NCBI RefSeq assembly: GCF_001429045.1
Contig: NZ_LMHY01000022.1
Span: 22,319-86,318, forward strand
DNA length: 64,000 nt
Direction of reading: 5' to 3'
From: Pseudomonas sp. Root71
GTDB taxonomy: Bacteria > Pseudomonadota > Gammaproteobacteria > Pseudomonadales > Pseudomonadaceae
Of this stretch, positions 33,072 through 41,389 are shown piece by piece. The notes beneath the pieces are model-generated. The model did not search any database. It was not told where the DNA came from and saw nothing but the letters and a program-made list of their open reading frames with translations. A program made the translations under genes and the position numbers. Numbering within the stretch: the first letter of the stretch is position 1; every line of letters begins with the position of its first letter.

Positions 33072-33959
33072 ATGAGCCATTACCAGCCGGGCATTCTCGC
33101 CACCCCTGTTCCGCCTCAAGCCCGCCATATGTTCTTCGCCCTCGAATCCGCCGCGGCACTGCCGGCTGCGCTCGACAACTTGATGCATCTGGTGGACGGG
33201 AAATCGGCTGTCGTCGGCTTCGGCGAATCCCTGGTCAAGGCACTGGAGGGGCAGATCGAAGGCCTGCGTACTTTCCCGGCTTTGGCGGGTGTCGGCGTCG
33301 ACAATCCGTCGACTCAACATGCGCTCTGGTGCTGGCTGCACGGTGAAGACCGTGGCGAGTTGCTCAACCGCAGCAACGCCATCGAAGCGGCACTGGCCCC
33401 GGCGTTGCGCCTGGTGCAGATGAACGAAACTTTCCGCCACATGAATGGCCATGACCTGACCGGCTACGAAGATGGCACCGAGAACCCCCACGCCGCCGCC
33501 GCCGTGGCCGCCGCCCTGGTGGGTGAGGGCGCGGACGGTACGGTGGGTGGCAGCTTCGCCGCGATCCAGCAGTGGCAGCATGACCTGAAAGGTTTCCATG
33601 GGCTGTCGGCGGATGAAAAAGACAACATCATGGGTCGCCGCTTGAGCGATAACGAAGAGCTCGACGACGCGCCGGTTTCCGCCCACGTCAAACGCACCGC
33701 CCAGGAAAGCTTTGCGCCCGAGGCCTTCGTGGTGCGTCGCTCGATGCCGTGGATCGAAGGCGACCGCGCCGGCCTGATGTTCCTGGCCTTCGGCTTTTCC
33801 CTCGATGCCTTCGAAGCCCAACTGCGCCGCATGAGTGGCCTGGAAGACGGCATCACCGACGGTCTGTACCGCATCAGCCGTCCGATCACCGGCGGCTACT
33901 ACTGGTGCCCGCCGCTCAAGGACGGTCGACTGGACCTGCGCGCATTGCGCGTCGGCTGA
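33072..33959 (+). CDS. Dyp-type heme peroxidase
   Basis: A 295-residue dye-decolourising peroxidase. The catalytic GxxDG motif is at GYEDGTENP with Asp134. A proximal-His region lies in DDAPVSAHVKRTAQESFAPEAFVVRRSMPW, and MFLAFGFSLDAFEAQL is conserved. Length fits the B-type family. No signal peptide or encapsulin gene is beside it, so it is cytosolic. AAGGAG lies seven bases before ATG 33072. It is 16 bases upstream of a Gfo/Idh oxidoreductase and may form an operon with it. Confidence 0.92.
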   Translation: MSHYQPGILATPVPPQARHMFFALESAAALPAALDNLMHLVDGKSAVVGFGESLVKALEGQIEGLRTFPALAGVGVDNPSTQHALWCWLHGEDRGELLNRSNAIEAALAPALRLVQMNETFRHMNGHDLTGYEDGTENPHAAAAVAAALVGEGADGTVGGSFAAIQQWQHDLKGFHGLSADEKDNIMGRRLSDNEELDDAPVSAHVKRTAQESFAPEAFVVRRSMPWIEGDRAGLMFLAFGFSLDAFEAQLRRMSGLEDGITDGLYRISRPITGGYYWCPPLKDGRLDLRALRVG

Positions 33960-33975
33960 TAAGCAAGGAGAGCCT

Positions 33976-34944
33976 ATGAACCTGGTGCGCTGGGGCATGA
34001 TCGGCTGTGGCAGTGTCGCTGAACGCAAAAGCGCGCCAGCCTTCTACAAGGCACCCGGATCGGCGTTGGTGGCGGTGATGGGCCGGCGCCTGGAAGCCGT
34101 TACCGACTACGCCGCGCGCCACGGTATCGCGCGGGTCTACACCGATGCGCAGGCGCTGATCAACGATCCCGAGGTCGACGCGGTGTACATCGCCACGCCG
34201 CCCGACAGCCATCACGCCTATGCCTTGCAGGTGGCCGCCGCCGGCAAGCATTGCTGCGTGGAAAAACCGATGGCGCTGAATGCCGGGCAAAGCCGCGAGA
34301 TGCAGCAGGTGTTTGCCGATGCCGGGCTGCACTTGTTCGTGTCCTATTACCGACGTTCGTTGCCACGCTTCCGGCAAGTGCGGCAATGGCTGGAGGAAGG
34401 GCGGATCGGCGAGGTCCGGCACCTGAGCTGGACCCTCACCAAAGCCCCGTCGGCAGCGGATCGCAATGGCAGTGAAAACTGGCGTACCGACCCGGCGATT
34501 GCCGGTGGTGGTTACTTTGCGGATCTGGCCAGCCATGGCCTGGACCTGTTTCAGTACCTGCTGGGCGATATCGTCGAAGTCGCCGGGTTCACCGCACGCC
34601 AGGCCGGTATGTATGCGGCCGAAGATGCCGTCAGCGCCACCTGGCGGTTTGCCAGCGGAGCACTGGGCATGGGCTGCTGGAATTTCGTTGCGGACCGTCG
34701 CGAAGACCGGGTCGAAGTGATTGGCAGCAAAGGCCGGATCACCTTTTCAGTGTTCGATGAACACCCGGTCGAGCTGCACGCCGATGAATACCTCAGCCTG
34801 ACCATCGAGCATCACGCCCACATTCAGTGGCACCACGTAATGGGCATGAATGCGCATATTCGTGGCGAGGCCCAGCACCCGGCCGTGGCCGAGCAGGCGC
34901 TGAAGACCGATTGGGTGATGGACCAGATCCTCAAGCGCCACTGA
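33976..34944 (+). CDS. Gfo/Idh/MocA family oxidoreductase
   Basis: A 322-residue NAD(P)-dependent dehydrogenase. The Rossmann start RWGMIGCGSVAERKSAPAF carries the GxGxxA-like motif. The EKP motif (CCVEKPMALNAG) marks the family and is the place of the substrate-binding Lys. GGGYFADLASHGLDLFQYLLGDI follows. Start ATG 33976 has AGGAG seven bases upstream. It acts on a sugar or inositol-like polyol or similar; the substrate cannot be told. It follows the Dyp peroxidase by 16 bases; REP elements follow its stop. Confidence 0.88.
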   Translation: MNLVRWGMIGCGSVAERKSAPAFYKAPGSALVAVMGRRLEAVTDYAARHGIARVYTDAQALINDPEVDAVYIATPPDSHHAYALQVAAAGKHCCVEKPMALNAGQSREMQQVFADAGLHLFVSYYRRSLPRFRQVRQWLEEGRIGEVRHLSWTLTKAPSAADRNGSENWRTDPAIAGGGYFADLASHGLDLFQYLLGDIVEVAGFTARQAGMYAAEDAVSATWRFASGALGMGCWNFVADRREDRVEVIGSKGRITFSVFDEHPVELHADEYLSLTIEHHAHIQWHHVMGMNAHIRGEAQHPAVAEQALKTDWVMDQILKRH

Positions 34945-34967
34945 TCCTTCAGACCACACACAATCCC

Positions 34968-35053
34968 CTGTAGGAGCTGCCGGAGGCTGCGATCTTTTGA
35001 TCCTGGCTTAAAAAACAAAATCAACAGATCGCAGCCTGCGGCAGCTCCTACAG
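34968..35053. repeat. Paired REP element (CTGTAGGAGCTGC family)
   Basis: CTGTAGGAGCTGCCGGAGGC at the left and its near-perfect reverse complement ending CAGCTCCTACAG (to 35053), with GCGATC/GATCGC inner arms. It could form a long hairpin between the Gfo/Idh gene and the GntR operon. Confidence 0.85.
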
Positions 35054-35107
35054 TTTTTGGTTGTGTTGCACTTCTAACCTTATGCGCATTCGGTATTTCT
35101 CAAGCCT

Positions 35108-35155
35108 GTCATAACCTCTCTAAGATCACGTCATAACTCGTTATAACAAGTGATC
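35108..35155. promoter_or_regulatory. Putative GntR operator region
   Basis: Directly before the regulator start: direct repeats GTCATAAC at 35108-35115 and 35130-35137 (22 bp apart), an 8-bp palindrome GTTATAAC (35140-35147), and an outer inverted pair GATCAC/GTGATC (35124-35129, 35150-35155). UTRA-type regulators often bind short AT-rich palindromes of this sort; autoregulation is inferred. Confidence 0.55.
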
Positions 35156-35159
35156 TGCC

Positions 35160-35912
35160 ATGACCGATAACGTTCTATCCCTGAGCAGCGTCCCGTTGCA
35201 CACCCAGCTGCGAGACGTGCTGCGCGCACGCATCCTCGACGGCGAATACCCGCAAGACAGCCAGATGCCTTCCGAAAGCGAGCTTGGCGCGTTGTTCAAG
35301 GTCAGTCGCATCACCGTGCGCCAGGCCTTGGGCGACCTGCAAAAGGAGGGGCTGATCTTCAAGATCCACGGCAAGGGCACCTTCGTCGCCAAGCCGAAAA
35401 CCTTCCAGAACGTCAGCACCCTGCAAGGCCTGGCCGAGTCGATGACCGGTCGCGGCTATGAGGTGATCAACCGCCTGCGCAGCTTCAAGTTCATTGCCGC
35501 CGACAAGCTCGTCGCCGAGCGTTTGCAGGTGGCCGAAGGCGAGGTCGTGGCGCAGATCAAGCGTGTGCGCCTGATCAATCGCGAGCCGGTTTCCCTGGAA
35601 ATCACCTACCTGCCCAAGGCCGTTGGTGAGCGCCTGGAAAAAGCCGACCTGGTCACCCGCGACATTTTCCTGATCCTGGAAAACGACTGCGGCCTGGCCC
35701 TGGGGCACGCCGACCTGGCCATCGATGCGGTGCTGGCCGACAGCGACCTGACCCAGGCGCTGAACGTTGAACCCGGCTCGCCGATCATGCGCATCGAGCG
35801 CCTGACCCATGATGTCGAGGGTCGGCCGCTGGACTTCGAACACCTTTACTACCGTGGCGATGCTTTCCAGTACCGCCTGCGGATCGACCGGCAAAAAGGG
35901 GAGCAGGCATGA
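35160..35912 (+). CDS. GntR-family regulator with UTRA (HutC-type) domain
   Basis: A 250-residue regulator. The N-terminal winged HTH (PLHTQLRDVLRARILDGEYP, then PSESELGALFKVSRITVRQALGDLQKEGLI) is standard GntR. HGKGTFVA ends the domain. A UTRA effector-binding domain fills the rest (VAQIKRVRLINREPVSLEITYLP, ending FEHLYYRGDAFQYRLRI). Start ATG 35160. The stop overlaps the flavoprotein start by four bases, so it is the first gene of the operon and likely controls it, with its effector a substrate of the following enzymes or importer. Confidence 0.93.
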   Translation: MTDNVLSLSSVPLHTQLRDVLRARILDGEYPQDSQMPSESELGALFKVSRITVRQALGDLQKEGLIFKIHGKGTFVAKPKTFQNVSTLQGLAESMTGRGYEVINRLRSFKFIAADKLVAERLQVAEGEVVAQIKRVRLINREPVSLEITYLPKAVGERLEKADLVTRDIFLILENDCGLALGHADLAIDAVLADSDLTQALNVEPGSPIMRIERLTHDVEGRPLDFEHLYYRGDAFQYRLRIDRQKGEQA

Positions 35913-37639
35913 CGCGCAGCACGTTGGAGCAGGAATACGACATCGTTGTCATAGGCGGCGGCACCGCCGGCCCCATGGCGGCGATCAAGGCCAAGGAACG
36001 CAACCGCGACCTGCGGGTGTTGTTGATCGACAAGGCCAACGTCAAGCGCAGCGGCGCGATCAGCATGGGCATGGACGGCCTGAACAACGCGATCATTCCC
36101 GGTCACTCGACGCCTGAGCAATACACCAAGGAAATCACCATCGCCAACGACGGCATCGTCAATCAGGCCGCGGTGTACGCCTATGCCACCCACAGCTTTG
36201 AAACCCTCTCGCAACTGGACCGCTGGGGCGTGAAATTCGAGAAGGACGAAACCGGCGACTACGCGGTGAAGAAGGTTCACCACATGGGCGCTTATGTGTT
36301 GCCGATGCCGGAAGGGCACGACATCAAGAAAGTCCTCTATCGGCAGTTGAAGCGCGCGCGGGTGAGCATCACCAATCGCCTGGTCTGCACCCGATTGCTG
36401 ACGGACGAAGAGGGCGCGGTCAACGGGGTGATGGGCTTTGATTGCCGCACGGCGGACTTCCATGTGATCAAGGCCAAGGCGGTGATCCTCGCCTGCGGTG
36501 CCGCCGGACGCCTGGGATTACCGTCCTCGGGCTACCTGATGGGCACCTACGAAAACCCGACCAATGCCGGCGACGGCTACTCGATGGCCTACCACGCCGG
36601 GGCCGAACTGGCGAACCTGGAATGCTTCCAGATCAACCCGCTGATCAAGGATTACAACGGCCCGGCCTGCGCCTACGTCACCGGCCCCTTGGGCGGCTAC
36701 ACCGCCAACAACAAGGGCGAACGCTTCATCGAGTGCGACTACTGGAGCGGGCAGATGATGTGGGAATTCCATCAGGAGCTGGAAAGCGGCAATGGTCCGG
36801 TATTCCTCAAGCTCGATCACCTGGCCGAGGAAACCATCCAGAACATCGAAGAGATCCTGCACAGCAACGAGCGTCCGAGTCGCGGCCAGTTCCACGCCAA
36901 TCGCGGCACCGACTACCGCACGCAGATGATCGAGATGCACATCTCCGAGATCGGTTTTTGCAGCGGGCATTCGGCGTCGGGGGTGTGGGTCAACGAGAAG
37001 GCCGAGACCTCGGTCAAGGGCTTGTACTCGGCGGGGGACATGGCCGCCGTGCCGCACAACTACATGCTTGGCGCGTTCACCTACGGCTGGTTCGCTGGCC
37101 ACAACGCGGCGGATTTTGTCGCCGGGCGCGAGTTTTCGGCGCTGGATGCGCGGCAGATCGAAACCGAAAAGCAACGGGTCTACGCACCGCTGGATCGTGA
37201 GCACGGCCTGCCACCGGCCCAGGTCGAGTACAAGCTGCGGCGCTTCGTCAATGACTACCTGCAACCGCCGAAAGTGACCAGGAAGATGCAGATCGGCCTG
37301 CAACGCTTCAGCGACATCCAGCGTGATCTCGACCAGATCAAGGCCCACAACGCCCACGAACTGATGCGCGCCATGGAAGTCAGCATGATCCGCGACTGCG
37401 CCGAAATGGCCGCCCGCGCTTCATTGTTCCGCGCCGAGAGCCGCTGGGGGCTTTACCACCACCGCGTCGATCACCCGCAACGCAACGACCGCGACTGGTT
37501 CTGCCATTGCCACCTGAAGAAAGACGAAAACGGTTTGATGAGCAGTTTCAAGAAAGCCGTCGAGCCTTACATCATCCCGCTCGATGCCGTCGAGTTGCAG
37601 GCCTACGACCGGCTGCGGGTCGGCGCGGATGCCGCCTGA
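35909..37639 (+). CDS. AprA-like FAD oxidoreductase subunit
   Basis: A 576-residue flavoprotein of the succinate dehydrogenase/fumarate reductase/APS reductase fold. The FAD-binding motif DIVVIGGGTAGPMAAIKA is at the N-terminus, with DKANVKRSGAISMGMDGLNNA next, VILACGAAGRLGLPSSGYLMGTY later and GLYSAGDMAA near residue 375. The C-terminal helical part ends RWGLYHHRVDHPQRNDRDWFCHCHLKKDENG. KRSGA with an early AISMGMDG is like AprA of sulfur oxidisers and sulfate reducers. The next gene codes for a ferredoxin of the AprB sort. Reaction unknown; a reductase or oxidase of a sulfur or nitrogen compound is likely. Confidence 0.85.
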   Translation: MTRSTLEQEYDIVVIGGGTAGPMAAIKAKERNRDLRVLLIDKANVKRSGAISMGMDGLNNAIIPGHSTPEQYTKEITIANDGIVNQAAVYAYATHSFETLSQLDRWGVKFEKDETGDYAVKKVHHMGAYVLPMPEGHDIKKVLYRQLKRARVSITNRLVCTRLLTDEEGAVNGVMGFDCRTADFHVIKAKAVILACGAAGRLGLPSSGYLMGTYENPTNAGDGYSMAYHAGAELANLECFQINPLIKDYNGPACAYVTGPLGGYTANNKGERFIECDYWSGQMMWEFHQELESGNGPVFLKLDHLAEETIQNIEEILHSNERPSRGQFHANRGTDYRTQMIEMHISEIGFCSGHSASGVWVNEKAETSVKGLYSAGDMAAVPHNYMLGAFTYGWFAGHNAADFVAGREFSALDARQIETEKQRVYAPLDREHGLPPAQVEYKLRRFVNDYLQPPKVTRKMQIGLQRFSDIQRDLDQIKAHNAHELMRAMEVSMIRDCAEMAARASLFRAESRWGLYHHRVDHPQRNDRDWFCHCHLKKDENGLMSSFKKAVEPYIIPLDAVELQAYDRLRVGADAA

Positions 37640-37665
37640 GCATCACCCAAGAGAGAGACCGTGAA

Positions 37666-37911
37666 ATGGCCTATCAAGCCCAGGAAATCTTCTTCCGTTC
37701 CAACGCCCCCGTCACCATCGACGAGGACAAATGCATCGCCCACAAAGGCTGCACCGTGTGCGTCGACGTCTGCCCGATGGACCTGCTGGCGATCAACCCG
37801 GCCACGCAAAAGGCCTACATGGCGTTCGATGAATGCTGGTACTGCATGCCCTGTGAAAAGGACTGCCCGACAGGGGCTGTGAAAGTAGAGATCCCGTACC
37901 TGCTGCGCTGA
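37666..37911 (+). CDS. AprB-like 2[4Fe-4S] ferredoxin subunit
   Basis: An 81-residue ferredoxin with two Cys clusters: CIAHKGCTVCVDVCP and CWYCMPCEKDCP, the latter followed by TGAVKVEIPYLLR. Both have the spacing for [4Fe-4S] binding. The first cluster has the AprB-type C-x5-C-x2-C-x3-C spacing. AprB itself carries an extra C-terminal tail; this protein lacks it. Start ATG 37666 (MAYQAQEIFF) with GAGAGA upstream. It follows the flavoprotein by 26 bases and must be its electron-transfer partner. Start chosen because earlier in-frame codons are within the flavoprotein gene. Confidence 0.9.
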   Translation: MAYQAQEIFFRSNAPVTIDEDKCIAHKGCTVCVDVCPMDLLAINPATQKAYMAFDECWYCMPCEKDCPTGAVKVEIPYLLR

Positions 37912-37923
37912 AACACTATCAAC

Positions 37924-38087
37924 TGTGGGAGCGGGCTTGCCCGCGAAGAGGCCGGCACAGCTGGCATCCCCATTGACTGACCGGACGCCTTCGCGAGCAA
38001 GCCCGCTCCCACAATGGATCGAGGCCAGACGCAAGTCCGTGTACACCGCAACACCCTGTGGGAGCGGGCTTGCTCGCGAAGAGGCCA
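37924..38087. repeat. Cluster of three REP elements (TGTGGGAGCGGGCTTGC family)
   Basis: TGTGGGAGCGGGCTTGC-CGCGAAGAGGCC starts at 37924 and again at 38057; an inverted copy lies at about 37987-38013. They sit inside the otherwise co-directional operon, between the ferredoxin and the binding-protein gene, and may stabilise or attenuate the mRNA. Confidence 0.85.
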
Positions 38088-38210
38088 GCCCAGACAACAA
38101 AACGCCATCCGGCACCACCGGACGCCTGATTCAAGACACCCCTCGTTTCCCACCGCGCCCTGATCGTGGCGGAGACGAACATCCAATAAATGATTCGAGG
38201 GGAAACACTC

Positions 38211-39617
38211 ATGATGTTGCGTGCAGCTTTAGCCGGTCTGGTACTGGCTTCATTCACCCTGTCGGCCTCGGCCGAAACCATCCGCATTGCCATCGGCACC
38301 CAGGACACCACCATCAACTGCGCCGCCGGCGGATTGTTGATTCGCGAACTCGGTCTGCTGGACAAATACCTGCCCCACGATGGCCCCTACAAAGACGCCC
38401 AATACGAGGTGCAGTGGAAAAACTTCACCAGCGGCGCCCCCCTGACCAATGAGATGGTGGCCGGCAAGCTCGACTTCGGCGCCATGGCCGACTTCCCCGG
38501 CGCGTTCAACGGCGTGGCGTTCGAAACGGCGGGCAAGCACAGCCTGTTCATCAGCGTGCTGTCGGGCAGCATCAAGGGCAGTGGCAACGGCATCGTGGTG
38601 CCGAGCGCATCGGGCGTGCAGTCGCTCGCAGAGCTCAAGGGCAAGACCATTTCCGTGCCGTTCGCTTCCACCGCCCATGGCATGTTGCTGCGGGCCGTCG
38701 CGGCCCAGGGCTGGGACCCGCTCAAGGACGTGAACATCATCGCCCAGCCGCCGGAAGTCGCCGGCTCCGCGTTGCAGGCCGGCAAGATCGATGCCCATGC
38801 TGACTTCGTGCCCTTCGCCGAACTGTTCCCCAGCCGCGGTTTCGCACGCAAGATTTATGACGGTGCCCAGGCCAACGCGCCGACCTTCCACGGTGCGCTG
38901 GTCGATCAGGCCTATGCGAAGAAGTACCCGGAAATCGTCGTCGCTTACCTGCGGGCGAGCATCGAAGCCAACCAGTTGCTGGCGGCTGAACCGGAGAAAT
39001 ACAGCGAGTTGATCGCCAGGGTCACCGGGGTCGATGCCGAGGTCAATTACCTGTTCCATGGCCCCCTCGGTGTGCAGACCCGCGACCTGAGCTGGAAGCC
39101 GGAATACCGTCAGGCCGTGGGCACCGCCATCGATACCCTCAAGTTGTTGAAGAAGGCCGATCGCGGGCTCGATCTCAACACCTTCATCGACGACCAATAC
39201 ATCCGCGCCGCCTTCAAGGCCTCGAACCTGGACTACAGCGCGCAGCTTGCGAACTACAAGCAGACGCCGCTCAAAGCCGTCGATGCCGCCAGCGGCAAAT
39301 CCATCACCGACTTCAGTCATGTGGTGGAAATCTGGGTGCGCGGCGAGCCGAAAGTTCGTCAATACGCCTCGGCGGAGTCGGCATTTACCGCGCTGACAGC
39401 GCTGAAACAGGAAGGCAAGAACATCCGCGCGGTGTACGCCCAGGCCAGCGACAGCGGGATCAAGTTGCTGGCGGATCAGGCGTGGTTTGCCACCGACGGG
39501 AAAGGACGGCTGAGCGCGTTCCTGCTCAAAGGTCAGGCCCAACAGTTCGCCACGGCCCAGGGCGGCAAGGTCTTTGACTTTACCGATGCCACTGCCCAGG
39601 CCGTGGCGGTTCGCTAA
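38211..39617 (+). CDS. ABC importer substrate-binding protein (nitrate/sulfonate/taurine type)
   Basis: A 468-residue periplasmic binding protein. ATG 38211 starts a signal peptide with ALAGLVLASFTLSASAE. The mature protein holds TIRIAIGTQDTTINCAAGGLLIRELGLLDKYLP, a binding-fold start like NMT1/SsuA-TauA proteins, and MADFPGAFNGVAFETAGKHSLF. It is longer than typical SsuA (about 320): an extra ~130-residue C-terminal part (YAQASDSGIKLLADQAWFAT) is not usual. The ligand is unknown. It leads the permease/ATPase pair. Confidence 0.85.
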   Translation: MMLRAALAGLVLASFTLSASAETIRIAIGTQDTTINCAAGGLLIRELGLLDKYLPHDGPYKDAQYEVQWKNFTSGAPLTNEMVAGKLDFGAMADFPGAFNGVAFETAGKHSLFISVLSGSIKGSGNGIVVPSASGVQSLAELKGKTISVPFASTAHGMLLRAVAAQGWDPLKDVNIIAQPPEVAGSALQAGKIDAHADFVPFAELFPSRGFARKIYDGAQANAPTFHGALVDQAYAKKYPEIVVAYLRASIEANQLLAAEPEKYSELIARVTGVDAEVNYLFHGPLGVQTRDLSWKPEYRQAVGTAIDTLKLLKKADRGLDLNTFIDDQYIRAAFKASNLDYSAQLANYKQTPLKAVDAASGKSITDFSHVVEIWVRGEPKVRQYASAESAFTALTALKQEGKNIRAVYAQASDSGIKLLADQAWFATDGKGRLSAFLLKGQAQQFATAQGGKVFDFTDATAQAVAVR

Positions 39618-39638
39618 CCCCCCAAACACCACGGTTCC

Positions 39639-39730
39639 CTGTAGGAGCTGCCGAAGGCTGCGATCTTTTGATCGTGCTCTTCGGCAATCGTGAAGCCGTC
39701 AAAGATCGCAGCCTTCGGCAGCTCCTACAG
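39639..39730. repeat. Paired REP element (CTGTAGGAGCTGC family)
   Basis: CTGTAGGAGCTGCCGAAGGC and its inverted copy ending CAGCTCCTACAG, with GATC-rich arms, lie between binding-protein and permease genes and just before the permease start at 39759. Same family as at 34968 and 44613. Confidence 0.85.
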
Positions 39731-39758
39731 GGGTTGTGATTGCCATCGGGAAATGTGT

Positions 39759-40541
39759 ATGTCTGGATCATTTTTACGTTGGATTCCAAGGGTCGCTTCA
39801 CTGCTGCTCTGCCTGCTGTTCTGGCAACTCGCCGCCAGCCACCACTGGAACCTCGGCCTGGTGACCTTCGCCAACGTCCCGACACCCGTGGCGGTCATTG
39901 AAGCTGCCCTCGGCCTCGGCGACTCGGGCAAACTCGGTCAACACCTGGGCAGCAGCCTCGGCCGGGTGTTCGCCGGTTACCTCGCGGCGCTGATCATTGG
40001 CGTGGCCCTGGGCCTGGCCATCGGCCGCTCGAAATGGGCCGAAGATCTGTTGTTGCCGCCCCTGGAAGTGCTGCGCCCGATCCCGGCGGTGGCGTGGATT
40101 CCCCTGGCGATCCTGATGTTTCCCTCCTCGGAGCTGTCGATGGTGTTCATCACCTTCACCGGCGCACTGTTCCCGATCCTGCTCAACACCGTGCACGGCG
40201 TCGAAGGCGTCGACCCACGGCTGATCGCCTCGGCGAAAAGCCTCGGGGCGGGGCACCGGGCCATCCTGCTGGAGGTCGTTCTGCCGGGCGCTGCGCCCAG
40301 CATCATCACCGGCCTGGCCATCGGCATGGGCACTTCGTGGTTCTGCCTGGTGACGGCGGAAATGATCTCCGGCCAGTTCGGCATTGGCTATTACACCTGG
40401 GAGTCCTACACCATCCAGAACTACGCCGACATCGTGGTCGGCATGTTGCTGATCGGCGTGCTCGGGATGGGCAGCAGCCTGTTGATCAAGCGTCTGGGCG
40501 GGCTGTTCACGCCCTGGCATCGACCACGAGGAAAAGCCTGA
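39759..40541 (+). CDS. ABC importer permease (SsuC/TauC type)
   Basis: A 260-residue permease with six TM helices. It has the EAA loop in GVEGVDPRLIASAKSLGAGHRAILLEVVLPGAAPSIITGL and PTPVAVIEAALGLGDSGKLGQHLGSSLGRVFAGY, typical of the nitrate/sulfonate/taurine group. ATG 39759 is preferred; ATG 39753 is possible. Its stop overlaps the ATPase start (TGATG). It carries the binding protein's substrate inward. Confidence 0.9.
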   Translation: MSGSFLRWIPRVASLLLCLLFWQLAASHHWNLGLVTFANVPTPVAVIEAALGLGDSGKLGQHLGSSLGRVFAGYLAALIIGVALGLAIGRSKWAEDLLLPPLEVLRPIPAVAWIPLAILMFPSSELSMVFITFTGALFPILLNTVHGVEGVDPRLIASAKSLGAGHRAILLEVVLPGAAPSIITGLAIGMGTSWFCLVTAEMISGQFGIGYYTWESYTIQNYADIVVGMLLIGVLGMGSSLLIKRLGGLFTPWHRPRGKA

Positions 40542-41389
40542 TGAGCGTTTTTCAACACCTGGAAGGGCGTATCGACATTCGCGGGCTGTCGATCAGCCTG
40601 GGCGAGGGCGACACGGCTTTCGAAGCAGTGCAGGGCCTCGATTGCCAGATCGAGCCGGGGCAGTTCGTGTGCATTCTCGGGCCGTCGGGTTGCGGCAAGT
40701 CCACCTTGCTCGGCGCACTGGCCGGCCACCTGCAACCGCGCACCGGCACCTTGAACGTGGATGGCGCAGCGGTGGCGGGCCCATCGCCCCAGCGCGGCAT
40801 GGTGTTCCAGCAGCACACGCTGTTTCCGTGGCGCACGGTGCGTGACAACGTGGCGTTCGGTTTGAAAATGCAAGGCATCGGCAAGGCCGAACGGCACAAG
40901 GCAGCGGATGAAATCCTCGCCCTGGTGGGCCTCGAAGGCTTTGCCGGGCGCTGGCCCGATCAGCTCTCCGGCGGCATGCAGCAACGGGTGGAAATCGCCC
41001 GGGTGTTGGTCAACCGTCCGCGCCTGTTGCTGATGGACGAACCCTTCGGCGCCCTCGATGCCCTGACCCGATTGAACATGCAGGAACTGCTGCTGGACAT
41101 CTGGACGCGCATCCGCACCACCGTGGTGTTTGTCACCCATGACATCGACGAAGCGCTGTTCCTCGCCGATCGCCTGCTGGTCATGAGTACACGGCCCGGC
41201 CGGATCATCGAAGACTTGCGCCTGGACTTCCCCCGGCCACGCAGCACGCAACTGGTGACAAGCCCCGAATTCTCGCACCTCAAGCGCCATTGCCTCGAAC
41301 TCCTGCGGCACGAAGACGGCCGGCAACTGCCGCGCCTGAACCCGCTCGGACTTCCCCCTGAAACCAAACTGCCGCGATTTGCCCTATGA
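40541..41389 (+). CDS. ABC importer ATP-binding protein (SsuB/TauB type)
   Basis: A 282-residue ATPase. Walker A GPSGCGKST, Q-loop QQHTLFPWRTV, signature LSGGMQQRVEIARVLV and Walker B LLLMDEPFGALD are intact. The THDIDEALFLADR H-loop region is typical of SsuB/TauB. The start overlaps the permease stop; its own stop overlaps the HEAT-repeat gene (ATGA). It powers import by the 39759 permease. Confidence 0.95.
   Translation: MSVFQHLEGRIDIRGLSISLGEGDTAFEAVQGLDCQIEPGQFVCILGPSGCGKSTLLGALAGHLQPRTGTLNVDGAAVAGPSPQRGMVFQQHTLFPWRTVRDNVAFGLKMQGIGKAERHKAADEILALVGLEGFAGRWPDQLSGGMQQRVEIARVLVNRPRLLLMDEPFGALDALTRLNMQELLLDIWTRIRTTVVFVTHDIDEALFLADRLLVMSTRPGRIIEDLRLDFPRPRSTQLVTSPEFSHLKRHCLELLRHEDGRQLPRLNPLGLPPETKLPRFAL

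Noticed and set aside
38250..39632. 460-codon minus-strand frame over the binding-protein gene
   Set aside because: Antisense shadow of a gene with a clear signal peptide and family match.
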